From: Prolixibacteraceae bacterium
Lineage (GTDB): Bacteria; Bacteroidota; Bacteroidia; Bacteroidales; Prolixibacteraceae
DNA: 64,000 bases
NCBI GenBank assembly: GCA_003457135.1
Contig: DMSQ01000014.1
Span: 11,878-75,877 of the forward strand
Direction: 5' to 3'
In this document: one piece after another, positions 33,236 through 42,724 of the stretch
Position numbering within the stretch: position 1 is the stretch's first letter
Layout: every line of letters starts with the position of its first letter
The notes under the pieces: model-generated
Database searches by the model: none
The model's input: the letters and a program-made list of their open reading frames with translations, nothing else
Told to the model about the DNA's origin: nothing
Translations under genes and position numbers: made by a program

Positions 33236-35119
33236 ATGAGCCAAAGAGGAATATCTTTTCGATTGAATTTGCACATATCTGCATTTGCCATCCTCATTAT
33301 TTCAGCCATTGTTTTCATTAATTACTATTTCAGCAATAAAATCCTGATCGAAAAAATTGAAGAAGGTGCAGTCAATCAAAGTAACCTGGTAATCTCCAGA
33401 ATTTCACGGATTACGCTTGGAACAGAGGAAATTGCCAGAAACGTGTCGTATCAGGCCCTGTATTACTTTCAGAACAAGGATCTTGATTTCTTTTTGCAGC
33501 AGGTTGTGGCATCAAATAAAATTCTGGAAAGTATTCACGTAGAATTTATAGAAGATCAGCAAACGAGTTTTACTGCCTGCCTCTCAACCGGGCATTGCCT
33601 TCACCGGTGCAATCCCGATAACGAAATCTTCTCCGATAGTCCCGCCTCTTTGGATCAGGGAACCTGGTCAAAGCCTTTTTATTGCATGAACGATACTTCT
33701 CATTTGTTGGTTACTTACCGGATGCCAGTCTTTCATCCTGAATCAAAAAAAATTGTCGGGCTTGTATATTGTGAGATTTCTCTTCGAAAGATGAAACAAA
33801 TGCTTGATGAATTAAAAATAGGCGAGCGTGGCTATGCGTTTATTATCAACCATGCCGGAAGTTTCATCACTCACCCCAACGAAAAATGGATTCTACGCAG
33901 AAACCTTTACATTAAACCTCCGGTTATTTTTTCAAGCGATCTTTCAGAAATTGAATCGAATATTAAAAGTGGTAAAGTTGGCACAGGGCGTGGGCTTTCT
34001 GAATATCTGAACAATCAGAAAGCCTGGTATTATTTCGCCCCTTTACCAAACTCGAAATGGACAGTTATTATAGTAATTCCGGAAAAAGAACTATTTAAAA
34101 AAATTGATTTTATTTTTCAGAAAATTATTCTGGTATCCGGCCTTGGAATATTGCTCCTTTTTATGATGAACATGTTAATATTCAAAAGAATACTTACTCC
34201 GCTTGCACAAATTGCGGCTGCCATTCAGCGGTTTACCACTTTACCCGGTAAGAAACAAAAATCGAAAGATGAAATAAAAATGCTGGTCGAAAGCCTGGAA
34301 GACTGGCAGACCAAATATGGTCTTTTAATTAAAGAACAAACCCATACTGCCACCGAAAAACGGAAGTTCGACAAGGATTTAAAGTCAGCCCGGGATATCC
34401 AATTGAATATCATTCCATCAGGAAAACCTTCATTTACCGATCATCCTGAAATTGATTTATCTGCCATACTAAAGCCAGCTCAGACAATTGGAGGTGATTT
34501 GTATGATTATTTTTTCATTGATGAGCATCATTTACTGATTGCCATTGGCGATGTTTCAGGAAAAGGTATTTCTGCTTCCTTATTTATGGCCGTTGCAAGT
34601 ACCCTGATAAAAACAAACGCGAATATTCTTTCAGCAAAAGATATAATAAGCCGCGTAAATAAAGAATTAAGTGAAAGGAACTCCAATCAGTATTTTGTGA
34701 CCCTATTTATTGGTATTCTTGATGTCAGGTCAGGAATAGTGGATTATTGTAACGCCGCTCATAATTACCCTTACATTCTTCGTAATGAAGGAACGGTACA
34801 AACTTTATCAAAAAGCCATGGTTTGCCTCTGGGCATTTATAAAAATAAAACATACGGGAGCAGCAGCATTGAATTGAAACGTGGCGATGTTTTACTTTTA
34901 TATACCGATGGTGTTATCAATTCAATGGATTTTAATAATCAGCATTACGGTATCGAAAAACTCGAGAATAATTTGCAGAATCTCATTGATTTGTCCGCTG
35001 ATGAAGTAGTGAACAGGCTGGTTAAAAGCATAGCTATCTATGAAGGAGAAAGCAGTCAGGCCGACGATATTACTTTAATGGCCATAAAATACCTTCCACA
35101 AGCAGAAAACCAGGCTTAA
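33236..35119 (+). CDS. Membrane sensor PP2C-type phosphatase (RsbU/SpoIIE-like)
   Basis: This 627-residue protein has an N-terminal membrane helix (about residues 13-31), a long extracytoplasmic sensor region of Cache type with several Cys residues, a second membrane helix (about 292-312), a HAMP-like linker and a C-terminal PP2C/SpoIIE phosphatase domain (about 395-620, with GGDLYDY, GDVSGKG and DGV). Such proteins dephosphorylate an anti-sigma antagonist in response to an outside signal. The partner protein is not in this window. The gene ends in a palindrome shared with the convergent clpC. Confidence 0.88.
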   Translation: MSQRGISFRLNLHISAFAILIISAIVFINYYFSNKILIEKIEEGAVNQSNLVISRISRITLGTEEIARNVSYQALYYFQNKDLDFFLQQVVASNKILESIHVEFIEDQQTSFTACLSTGHCLHRCNPDNEIFSDSPASLDQGTWSKPFYCMNDTSHLLVTYRMPVFHPESKKIVGLVYCEISLRKMKQMLDELKIGERGYAFIINHAGSFITHPNEKWILRRNLYIKPPVIFSSDLSEIESNIKSGKVGTGRGLSEYLNNQKAWYYFAPLPNSKWTVIIVIPEKELFKKIDFIFQKIILVSGLGILLLFMMNMLIFKRILTPLAQIAAAIQRFTTLPGKKQKSKDEIKMLVESLEDWQTKYGLLIKEQTHTATEKRKFDKDLKSARDIQLNIIPSGKPSFTDHPEIDLSAILKPAQTIGGDLYDYFFIDEHHLLIAIGDVSGKGISASLFMAVASTLIKTNANILSAKDIISRVNKELSERNSNQYFVTLFIGILDVRSGIVDYCNAAHNYPYILRNEGTVQTLSKSHGLPLGIYKNKTYGSSSIELKRGDVLLLYTDGVINSMDFNNQHYGIEKLENNLQNLIDLSADEVVNRLVKSIAIYEGESSQADDITLMAIKYLPQAENQA

Positions 35120-35134
35120 GCTTGGTTTTCTGCT
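35101..35134. terminator. Bidirectional terminator between PP2C and clpC
   Basis: A near-perfect palindrome has arms AGCAGAAAACCA (35101-35112) and TGGTTTTCTGCT (35123-35134) around GGCTTAAGCT. It covers the last codons of the PP2C gene and the gap before the end of clpC at 35137. Confidence 0.8.
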
Positions 35135-35136
35135 AT

Positions 35137-37671
35137 TTACTTCGTATTTGTTGAAGCTGTTAATATCCTGATTTTAATTTTTTCGTTTTTCTTATCAAAA
35201 CCTACTGAAATGGTATCTCCCTGAACCACTGAAGCTTTAATAATAACTTCAGCCATTTCATCTTCCAGGTATTTTTGTATGGCCCGTTTTAATGGCCTTG
35301 CACCAAATTGCACATCATAACCTTTATCGGCAATAAAATCTTTGGCTGCGGATGATATTTTTAATTTGTAATTCAGCGAGTTAACCCGATCATACAAACC
35401 TTTCAGTTCGATATCAATTATTTCGTGAATATGTTCTTTCGTTAATGAATTGAACATGATCACATCATCCACACGATTTAAAAATTCAGGTGCAAATGTT
35501 TTTTTCAATGCTTTTTCAACAATGTATTTTGCATTCTCACTTTCATCAACACTGGCCTTTTGGGTTGAAAATCCGACTCCCCTTCCAAATTCGGATAATT
35601 GACGGGAGCCAATATTTGATGTCATTATTATTATCGTGTTCTTAAAATCAATACTCCTTCCCAAACTATCTGTTAATCGTCCCTCGTCGAGTACTTGAAG
35701 CAGAAGGTGAAAAACATCGGGGTGGGCTTTTTCGATTTCGTCCAATAAAACCACACAATATGGTTTTCTTCTGACTTTTTCGGTCAACTGTCCGCCTTCT
35801 TCGTAACCAACATATCCGGGAGGCGCTCCAACTAACCGGGATACAGAGAATTTTTCCATGTATTCGCTCATGTCAACCCTGATCAATGAATCGGTGCTGT
35901 CGAATAAGTATTTAGCCAGAACTTTTGCCAACTGTGTTTTACCAACACCGGTAGGCCCCAGGAAAATGAACGATCCGATAGGTTTGTTTGGGTCTTTAAG
36001 TCCTGCACGGTTTCTCTGAATGGATTTCACAATTTTTACAATCGCATCATTTTGACCCACAACACTGCCCATGAGTTGTTTGCCCATATCCATCAACCGC
36101 TTGCCTTCGGCCTGTGCAATCCGTTGTATCGGTATTCCCGACATCATAGCTACCACTTCTGCCACTTTCTCTTCGGTAACTGTTTCCCTGTGGCTGATGA
36201 GTTCTTTTTCCCATTCTTCCTTTTCCTGGTCGAGCAGTTGAAGAAGGCTTTTTTCTTTGTCGCGGTGATTGGCGGCCAGTTCAAAATTCTGGCTTTTTAC
36301 CGCCTTTATTTTATCTTCCTTGGTTCGTTCTATTTTCTCTTCCAGCTTCAGGATTCGTTCCGGAACATTAATATTTGAGATGTGTACCCTTGAACCTGAT
36401 TCATCCAATGCATCTATGGCTTTGTCGGGTAAAAACCGGTCAGGAATATACCTGGCAGTTAGTTTAACACATGCCTCAATTGCTTCAGGGGTATAAATTA
36501 CATTGTGATGGTCTTCATACCTTGATTTAATGTTGTTCAGAATTTCTATGGTTTCGTCAACAGAGGTTGGCTCAACCATTATTTTCTGGAACCTCCGTTC
36601 CAAAGCGCCATCTTTTTCAATTTGCTGACGGTATTCATCCAAAGTGGTAGCTCCGATGCATTGTATTTCGCCCCGGGCAAGGGCCGGTTTCAGCATATTG
36701 GCGGCATCGAGCGAGCCGGTCGCACCTCCGGCGCCAACAATGGTATGAATTTCGTCAATAAATAAAATGACATTACTGACTTTTGATAATTCATTCAGGA
36801 TGGCTTTCATGCGTTCTTCGAACTGTCCGCGGTATTTGGTTCCGGCAACAATTGAGGCAATATCAAGGCTCACCACTCTTTTATCGAACAAAACCCGTGA
36901 AACTTTTTTCTGAATGATACGAAGGGCAAGCCCTTCAGCAATAGCAGACTTACCAACACCAGGTTCGCCAATTAAGATCGGATTATTTTTCTTCCGGCGG
37001 GATAAGATTTGGGCTAAGCGTTCAATTTCCCGTTCGCGGCCAACAATGGGATCCAGATTATTTTCTTCGGCTGCTTTGGTTATATCAACCCCAAAATTAT
37101 CGAGTACCGGAGTGTCTGATTTTACACTTCCTGATTTCTTTGCCGGTGAGGGAGGCGCAGCTCCACTACCTCCGGGAGGTTTTGAGAAACTATCGTCGGC
37201 ATCGTCATCTTCATCATCAAAATCCGATTTGGCTTCAGGATTTTTATAATCTTCGAGCCTGGATTTCAGAATATAGTAATTGATATGGTAGTCGTTTAGG
37301 ATATTACTGATCAGGCTATCCTTGTCTTTAATTAATGCCAATAAAAGATGACCTGTATTAATGGTAGGACTATTAAAAGAACGGGCTTCGAGATATACGA
37401 GCTTCAAAGCCTTTTCAGCCGACTTTAGCAACTGGACAGAAGCCTGTGAATCAACATCTTTACCGGTTCTGAGTTTTTCTTCAATAGATTGTTTTATTTC
37501 AGACAGGTTAATTCCCAAATTAGAGAGAATTTCAATGGCTACTCCTTCTCCGTCTCTAAGGATTCCGAGGAAAATATGCTCTAATCCGATGCTTTCATTA
37601 CCCAGTCGGATAGCTTCCTCCCTGCTGTAAGAAAGTACATCTTTAATTCTTGGTGAAAATTGTGAATCCAT
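35137..37671 (-). CDS. clpC: ATP-dependent Clp protease ATP-binding subunit ClpC
   Basis: This 844-residue AAA+ unfoldase has an N-terminal double Clp repeat (about residues 1-145), an acidic linker, AAA domain 1 with GEPGVGKSA (near 237), a UVR-type coiled-coil middle domain (about 405-485) and AAA domain 2 with GPTGVGKTQ (near 573). It feeds substrates to ClpP. Full length and all motifs are present. No CtsR-like gene or operator is seen nearby. Confidence 0.94.
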   Translation of the reverse strand: MDSQFSPRIKDVLSYSREEAIRLGNESIGLEHIFLGILRDGEGVAIEILSNLGINLSEIKQSIEEKLRTGKDVDSQASVQLLKSAEKALKLVYLEARSFNSPTINTGHLLLALIKDKDSLISNILNDYHINYYILKSRLEDYKNPEAKSDFDDEDDDADDSFSKPPGGSGAAPPSPAKKSGSVKSDTPVLDNFGVDITKAAEENNLDPIVGREREIERLAQILSRRKKNNPILIGEPGVGKSAIAEGLALRIIQKKVSRVLFDKRVVSLDIASIVAGTKYRGQFEERMKAILNELSKVSNVILFIDEIHTIVGAGGATGSLDAANMLKPALARGEIQCIGATTLDEYRQQIEKDGALERRFQKIMVEPTSVDETIEILNNIKSRYEDHHNVIYTPEAIEACVKLTARYIPDRFLPDKAIDALDESGSRVHISNINVPERILKLEEKIERTKEDKIKAVKSQNFELAANHRDKEKSLLQLLDQEKEEWEKELISHRETVTEEKVAEVVAMMSGIPIQRIAQAEGKRLMDMGKQLMGSVVGQNDAIVKIVKSIQRNRAGLKDPNKPIGSFIFLGPTGVGKTQLAKVLAKYLFDSTDSLIRVDMSEYMEKFSVSRLVGAPPGYVGYEEGGQLTEKVRRKPYCVVLLDEIEKAHPDVFHLLLQVLDEGRLTDSLGRSIDFKNTIIIMTSNIGSRQLSEFGRGVGFSTQKASVDESENAKYIVEKALKKTFAPEFLNRVDDVIMFNSLTKEHIHEIIDIELKGLYDRVNSLNYKLKISSAAKDFIADKGYDVQFGARPLKRAIQKYLEDEMAEVIIKASVVQGDTISVGFDKKNEKIKIRILTASTNTK

Positions 37672-37891
37672 ATGAATTGACAGGTTAAGAAATTACGTAC
37701 CAAAATAACAAAAACTATTCCTAAAAGTTGGCCTGGTTTATAAGCCTGAAAACTTCTTTCATCAAAAATACTCATTATAAATTAAGAATTAGGTATAAAT
37801 TGCTGATTTTTTGAACATTGCATTGTTAAAATCTTCTTGCAATTTTAGCAATGAAAAGTACTTAAAACGCTTGATTCAAGAAGTATTTTTG

Positions 37892-37899
37892 TATTTTTG
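37892..37899 (+). promoter_or_regulatory. -7 box upstream of gyrA
   Basis: TATTTTTG matches TAnnTTTG. A second overlapping match starts at 37884. The gene has a strong AGGAGG ribosome site (37931-37936) eight bases... before the ATG at 37942, unusual for this window. Confidence 0.5.
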
Positions 37900-37941
37900 T
37901 CAGTCATTTTTTTAAGTCATTTTTATTTAAAGGAGGAGTAA

Positions 37942-40446
37942 ATGTCGGAAGGCGAAAAAATTATCAAGATAAATATTGAAGAGCAAATGAAATCGGCTTA
38001 CATCGATTATTCGATGTCTGTTATTGTTTCAAGAGCGCTTCCAGATGTGAGAGATGGTTTAAAGCCTGTACATCGTCGGGTATTATTTGGAATGAGCGAA
38101 TTGGGAACCTATTCGAATAAGCCTTATAAGAAATCAGCGAGGATTGTAGGGGAAGTTCTGGGGAAGTTTCACCCACACGGCGATTCATCCGTTTACTTTA
38201 CCATGGTTCGTATGGCTCAGGAATGGTCGTTACGTTATCCATTGGTTGACGGACAAGGAAACTTTGGGTCAGTTGATGGCGATAGTCCGGCTGCCATGCG
38301 TTATACCGAAGCCCGGTTGTCGAAAATTGCAGAAGAAACTCTTTCTGATCTGGAAAAAAATACGGTTGATTTCCAGCCCAATTTTGACGAATCATTGAAA
38401 GAACCGACCGTTCTTCCTACCCGTATCCCAAATTTATTGGTCAACGGAGCATCTGGTATTGCTGTTGGTATGGCAACGAACATGCCTCCACATAACTTGT
38501 CGGATACCATTGATGCAATAGTAGCCTATATTGATAATAAAGATATTGATATACAAGATCTTACTGCAATAATAAAAGCTCCTGATTTTCCGACTGGCGG
38601 AATTATTTATGGATATCGCGGTGTTCAGGAAGCCTTCGAAACAGGAAGAGGTCGTATCGTGGTTCGGGGTAAAGCACATATTGAAGTAACTCCAAATGGA
38701 CGTGAAAAGGTAGTTGTTACTGAAATCCCTTACATGGTGAATAAAGCAGAGCTGATTATCAAAACTGCTGAATTAATCAATGAAAAGAAAATTGAAGGGA
38801 TTTCGAATGTCAATGATGAATCGGATCGTGACGGAATGCGCATTGTTTTTGATATTAAAAAAGATGAAATTTCGAATGTCGTACTGAATAAGCTTTACAA
38901 ATTTACACAGTTACAAAACAGCTTCAGCGTGAATAATATTGCCCTCGTAAAAGGCAGGCCTAAAATGCTGAACCTAAAAGATCTGATTCATTATTTTGTT
39001 GAACACCGGCACGATGTAGTGATACGCAGAACTCAATTTGAATTGGACCAGGCAGAAAAACGTGCTCATATTCTGGAAGGACTTATTATTGCAAGCGATA
39101 ACATTCAAGAAGTTATTGATATTATCCGGGCATCAAAAAATCCGGACGAAGCAAGACTTCAATTGTGCGAGCGTTTTAATCTCTCAGAAATTCAGTCTCG
39201 GGCCATCGTTGAAATGCGTTTGCGTCAACTCACAGGTTTGGAGCAGGATAAATTACATCAGGAATATGAAGACGTACTGAAACAGATTGAATACCTGAAA
39301 GGTGTCTTGGCAGATATCAATCTGCGAATGGAAATCATTAAAAATGAACTACTTGAAATCAAGGAAAAGTATGGTGATGTACGCAAAACTGAAATAGTTC
39401 CTGATGCAGGAGAATTTAATCCGGAGGATTTTTACGCCGATGAAGAAATGGTAATTACTATTTCACATATGGGTTATATAAAACGTACACCTCTGACTGA
39501 TTTTAAAATACAGGGGAGGGGAGGAGTTGGTTCAAAAGGAAGTACAACAAGAGATTCCGACTTCCTTGAACATATGTTTAATGCCACGATGCACAACACT
39601 TTACTTCTGTTTTCTGAAAAAGGTAAGTGTTTCTGGCTGAAAGTTTACGAAATCCCGGAAGGCACAAAAACGTCGAAGGGCCGGGCAATTCAAAATGTGA
39701 TAAATATTGAACAGGACGATAAGATTTTAGCCTATATTAATGTTGACAACCTTACCGATCCTGAATACATTAATAATAATTTCATTATTCTGTGCACCAA
39801 AAAAGGAATTATTAAGAAGACAGCGCTTGAAGCATATTCCCGTCCACGTCAAAATGGAGTTAATGCAATTACCATCCGTGAAGATGACCAACTTTTTGAA
39901 GCCAGAATGACCAATGGAAATCATCACATCATGATGGCTGTCCGTTCAGGTAAAGCAGTTCGTTTTGAGGACCATAGCGTTCGTCCAATTGGAAGGACCG
40001 CATCAGGGGTAAGAGGGATTACCCTTGGAAACGACTTTGATGAAGTGGTTGGCATGGTTTGTGTTGAAAACGAAAACGAAGACATTTTAGTAGTTTCTGA
40101 AAATGGTTATGGAAAACGATCGAAGATCGAAGATTACCGGTTAACCAACCGGGGAGGCAAAGGTGTTAAAACAATTAATGTAACTGAAAAAACCGGACCG
40201 CTGATATCGATTAAAAGTGTGGACGAAAGCAATGACCTGATGATTATCACGCAATCAGGACTTACAATCAGAATGTCAATTTCTGCACTTCGTATTATTG
40301 GAAGAACTGCCCAGGGTGTACGTTTGATTAATCTGAAAGAAGGAGATAAAATTGCTTCCATAACGATTGTTCCTGCAGCAGAGGATGAAATTGCCGAAAT
40401 TCAGGATGAAATCATTGATTTATCTGAAGATATTGATAATATTTGA
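37942..40446 (+). CDS. gyrA: DNA gyrase subunit A
   Basis: This 834-residue GyrA has the catalytic Tyr121 (AAMRYTE), the quinolone-resistance region HPHGDSSVYF (Ser82 matches E. coli Ser83) and a C-terminal six-blade domain with a near-consensus GyrA box (QGRGGVG, about residue 522). It ends in an acidic tail. It introduces negative supercoils together with GyrB, which is not in the window. Phe86 stands where E. coli has Asp87. A strong AGGAGG precedes the start. Confidence 0.95.
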   Translation: MSEGEKIIKINIEEQMKSAYIDYSMSVIVSRALPDVRDGLKPVHRRVLFGMSELGTYSNKPYKKSARIVGEVLGKFHPHGDSSVYFTMVRMAQEWSLRYPLVDGQGNFGSVDGDSPAAMRYTEARLSKIAEETLSDLEKNTVDFQPNFDESLKEPTVLPTRIPNLLVNGASGIAVGMATNMPPHNLSDTIDAIVAYIDNKDIDIQDLTAIIKAPDFPTGGIIYGYRGVQEAFETGRGRIVVRGKAHIEVTPNGREKVVVTEIPYMVNKAELIIKTAELINEKKIEGISNVNDESDRDGMRIVFDIKKDEISNVVLNKLYKFTQLQNSFSVNNIALVKGRPKMLNLKDLIHYFVEHRHDVVIRRTQFELDQAEKRAHILEGLIIASDNIQEVIDIIRASKNPDEARLQLCERFNLSEIQSRAIVEMRLRQLTGLEQDKLHQEYEDVLKQIEYLKGVLADINLRMEIIKNELLEIKEKYGDVRKTEIVPDAGEFNPEDFYADEEMVITISHMGYIKRTPLTDFKIQGRGGVGSKGSTTRDSDFLEHMFNATMHNTLLLFSEKGKCFWLKVYEIPEGTKTSKGRAIQNVINIEQDDKILAYINVDNLTDPEYINNNFIILCTKKGIIKKTALEAYSRPRQNGVNAITIREDDQLFEARMTNGNHHIMMAVRSGKAVRFEDHSVRPIGRTASGVRGITLGNDFDEVVGMVCVENENEDILVVSENGYGKRSKIEDYRLTNRGGKGVKTINVTEKTGPLISIKSVDESNDLMIITQSGLTIRMSISALRIIGRTAQGVRLINLKEGDKIASITIVPAAEDEIAEIQDEIIDLSEDIDNI

Positions 40447-40492
40447 CGACTATTATTTAAATTTATGGTATAATAACAAACTATTTAATAAA

Positions 40493-41674
40493 ATGAAGAG
40501 AACAACAATTTTATTTGCTTTACTTTTTGCCGTAACATGCGTATTCGCTCAGAAAGGCAAAGTAACCAGTGCTTTAAGTTTTAAAGAAACCGGTAAGCTC
40601 GACAAAGCGGTTGAAGCGATAGAAGAAACTATTGATGCAAGCAACCCAAAAACTGAAAGTTCAATTACCTGGCCAAGGACGTGGGAAGTTCGTGGAGAAA
40701 TTTACCAGGCTGTTTTTCAATCGAAAGATGAAAACTACAAAAAGCTTAGTAGTGATCCACTTACAATCGCACTTGATTCTTATTTAAAGGCATTACAACT
40801 TGATGATAAAGATCGTTTTTCGAAAAGTGTGAAGATCAAACTTACTCTTTTAATCGGAGATCTGACCAATCAGGCCATTGCCGCATTTAATGAAGAAAAT
40901 TTCGAAAAAGCGTTAAAATCTTTTGAAATGATTATGGCAATTGAACAAACACCTGTGTATAAGGCTGATGATCCAAATGCTGTTGATACAGTAATCATGT
41001 TTAATGCGGGCCTGGCTGCTTACAATGCACAGAATTACGATAAAGCCATTGAATATTATAAACAAGCGGCCAAATACAAATATAACGGAGCAAAAACATA
41101 CACACTGATTTCAAGTAGCTATCTCCAAAAGAAAGATACCGTTGGAGCTTTGGAGGTATTGCAGGAAGGATTGAAGGAATATTCACAGGAAAGTTCTCTT
41201 TTAGTCGAAATAATTAATATCTATATTAATAAGAATAAAGTAGATGAAGCTATTAAGTATTTAGAGTTGGCGATTGCCCAGGATCCAAAGAATGCTACAT
41301 TTTATTTTGCACAGGGAACGATGTATGATAGACTTCTGAAAACAGATGAAGCAATAAGCTGTTACCTCAAAGCTATTGAGTTGAAAGAAGACTATTTTGA
41401 TGCTTATTACAACCTGGGCGCACTATATTACAATAAAGGAGTCAAACAGGTTGATATAGCTAATGCTGTTCCGAGTAATCAGCCTGAAAAGTATGAAGTT
41501 GAAAAAAACAAGGCTGATATTGAATTTAAAAAAGCAATTCCATATATGGAAAAAGCACATGAAATCAATCCAACCGATAAGTTTACAATGGAATCGCTGA
41601 AAACCTTGTATTACCGTTTAAAGATGTTGGATAAACATGCCGAGATCATTGAAAAGATGAAGACTAATCAATAA
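40493..41674 (+). CDS. Exported TPR-repeat protein
   Basis: This protein of about 393 residues has a signal peptide (MKRTTILFALLFAVTCVFAQ). Repeated TPR helices cover most of the rest (for example IKYLELAIAQDPKNATFYFA and EAISCYLKAIELKEDYFDAY). TPR proteins serve as periplasmic or outer-membrane scaffolds. The start at 40493 places a canonical signal peptide at the N-terminus, and the longer frame from 40367 overlaps gyrA. It follows gyrA on the same strand by 46 bases. Its partner is unknown. Confidence 0.85.
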   Translation: MKRTTILFALLFAVTCVFAQKGKVTSALSFKETGKLDKAVEAIEETIDASNPKTESSITWPRTWEVRGEIYQAVFQSKDENYKKLSSDPLTIALDSYLKALQLDDKDRFSKSVKIKLTLLIGDLTNQAIAAFNEENFEKALKSFEMIMAIEQTPVYKADDPNAVDTVIMFNAGLAAYNAQNYDKAIEYYKQAAKYKYNGAKTYTLISSSYLQKKDTVGALEVLQEGLKEYSQESSLLVEIINIYINKNKVDEAIKYLELAIAQDPKNATFYFAQGTMYDRLLKTDEAISCYLKAIELKEDYFDAYYNLGALYYNKGVKQVDIANAVPSNQPEKYEVEKNKADIEFKKAIPYMEKAHEINPTDKFTMESLKTLYYRLKMLDKHAEIIEKMKTNQ

Positions 41675-41684
41675 TTAAGAATTT

Positions 41685-41710
41685 AGGAAGGAGTTTTCTC
41701 CTTCCTTTTT
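41685..41710 (+). terminator. Terminator of the TPR gene
   Basis: GGAAGGAG-TTTT-CTCCTTCC is followed by six T residues, a textbook intrinsic terminator 11 bases past the stop. Confidence 0.85.
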
Positions 41711-42201
41711 TGCCATACAAAAATAACATAATATTAATTCTAAGACAAATGAGTGAAAAAATTGATTTATGAGTTTTTTTATCATAACGAAGTCAATTTC
41801 CTTGGCTTCGTTGTAAATAACTGATCACTTTCCCATAAATATCGAACTCTGATAAAAGCCAAATAGTTTTAAATTTTTGGACTGAAAAAATTTCACTTAA
41901 ATGAATTGTAATTTCACTTTAATTAATTGTAGTTTGTACGTATTCTAAACTAACGTTTTCTGGAAGTGTCTACTGTACAAAATCTTTGTTTGAGTTTCAA
42001 TTTCATATTCACACATAGCATTTTAATTAATATTTTATACATGCCTGCTTGTTACATTTGTAATTTTACATTTAATGACAGTCTTAATTATCTCTTAATT
42101 AACATCTTATTATATTAACATATGTAAATGTAGGATAATTTAGACCTATGAAAGGATTTAATAATTCCCGTCAATACCTATAACTTTCTTTTTCTTCATA
42201 A
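41711..42201. other. Gene-free stretch between convergent genes, with repeats
   Basis: No gene is seen, although the flanking genes converge and need no promoters here. It holds a hairpin AACGAAG/CTTCGTT (41786-41812), a 21-base tandem repeat (41890-41931) and TTACATTTG promoter-like sites (42052-42060), so an unannotated small RNA is possible. Confidence 0.5.
41890..41931 (+). repeat. Two tandem 21-base repeats
   Basis: Units at 41890-41910 and 41911-41931 share ATTTCACTT, an internal AAT and AATTGTA, and match at 19 of 21 bases. Two helical turns of spacing suit an operator with two same-side binding sites. Confidence 0.6.
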
Positions 42202-42711
42202 TTAATTGAACTGTGTTTTCAGGTCTTTAACCCATTCCGATATTCTTTCTTTTGTAAGTCGCGGTTGTGTTTCCTGATCCAGAACTAATCCCAGAAATTT
42301 ACCATCAACTTCAGCCCGTGAAGATTCATAAGTATATCCATCAGTAGAAGTTAAACCAACCAGCTTTGCTCCTCTTTCCTGAACTAATTCGGCCATAATA
42401 CCCACAGCGTCTCCGAAATTTTCAGGATATTCTATTTGATTTCCGAGACCAAAAATAGCTATTGTTTTGCCTTTCAGATTTAAATCCTCAATGGCAGGTA
42501 CAAATTCATCCCAATAAATAGGTAATTCACCATCAAACCAGGTTGGTACACCCAAAATCAAATTCGTAAATGAGAGAAACAATTCTTCTGTCAATTCTTC
42601 TGCATTAACTTTTTGAATGTTAAATTCAGGTTCAAATTCCTGAATGATTTTTTCAGCCGCTTTTGCTGTTTTAGTTGAACTAAAGCTGTAAAATATTCCT
42701 GTATTATTCAT
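42202..42711 (-). CDS. fldA: Flavodoxin
   Basis: This protein of about 169 residues has the flavodoxin fold: the phosphate loop SFSSTKTAKAA, ILGVPTWFDGELP (aromatic FMN contact) and FGLGNQIEYPENFGDAV. It carries single electrons in low-potential reactions. The start could be MNVMNN or the inner MNNTGI. It follows the E1 gene with a 13-base gap (4 if the longer start is used) and is probably co-transcribed with it, an unusual neighbour for a 2-oxoacid dehydrogenase. Confidence 0.9.
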   Translation of the reverse strand: MNNTGIFYSFSSTKTAKAAEKIIQEFEPEFNIQKVNAEELTEELFLSFTNLILGVPTWFDGELPIYWDEFVPAIEDLNLKGKTIAIFGLGNQIEYPENFGDAVGIMAELVQERGAKLVGLTSTDGYTYESSRAEVDGKFLGLVLDQETQPRLTKERISEWVKDLKTQFN

Positions 42712-42724
42712 GACATTCAAGTTA

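Noticed and set aside
42121..42182. Short open frame MKGFNNSRQYL
   Set aside because: Only 11 codons and no supporting signal.
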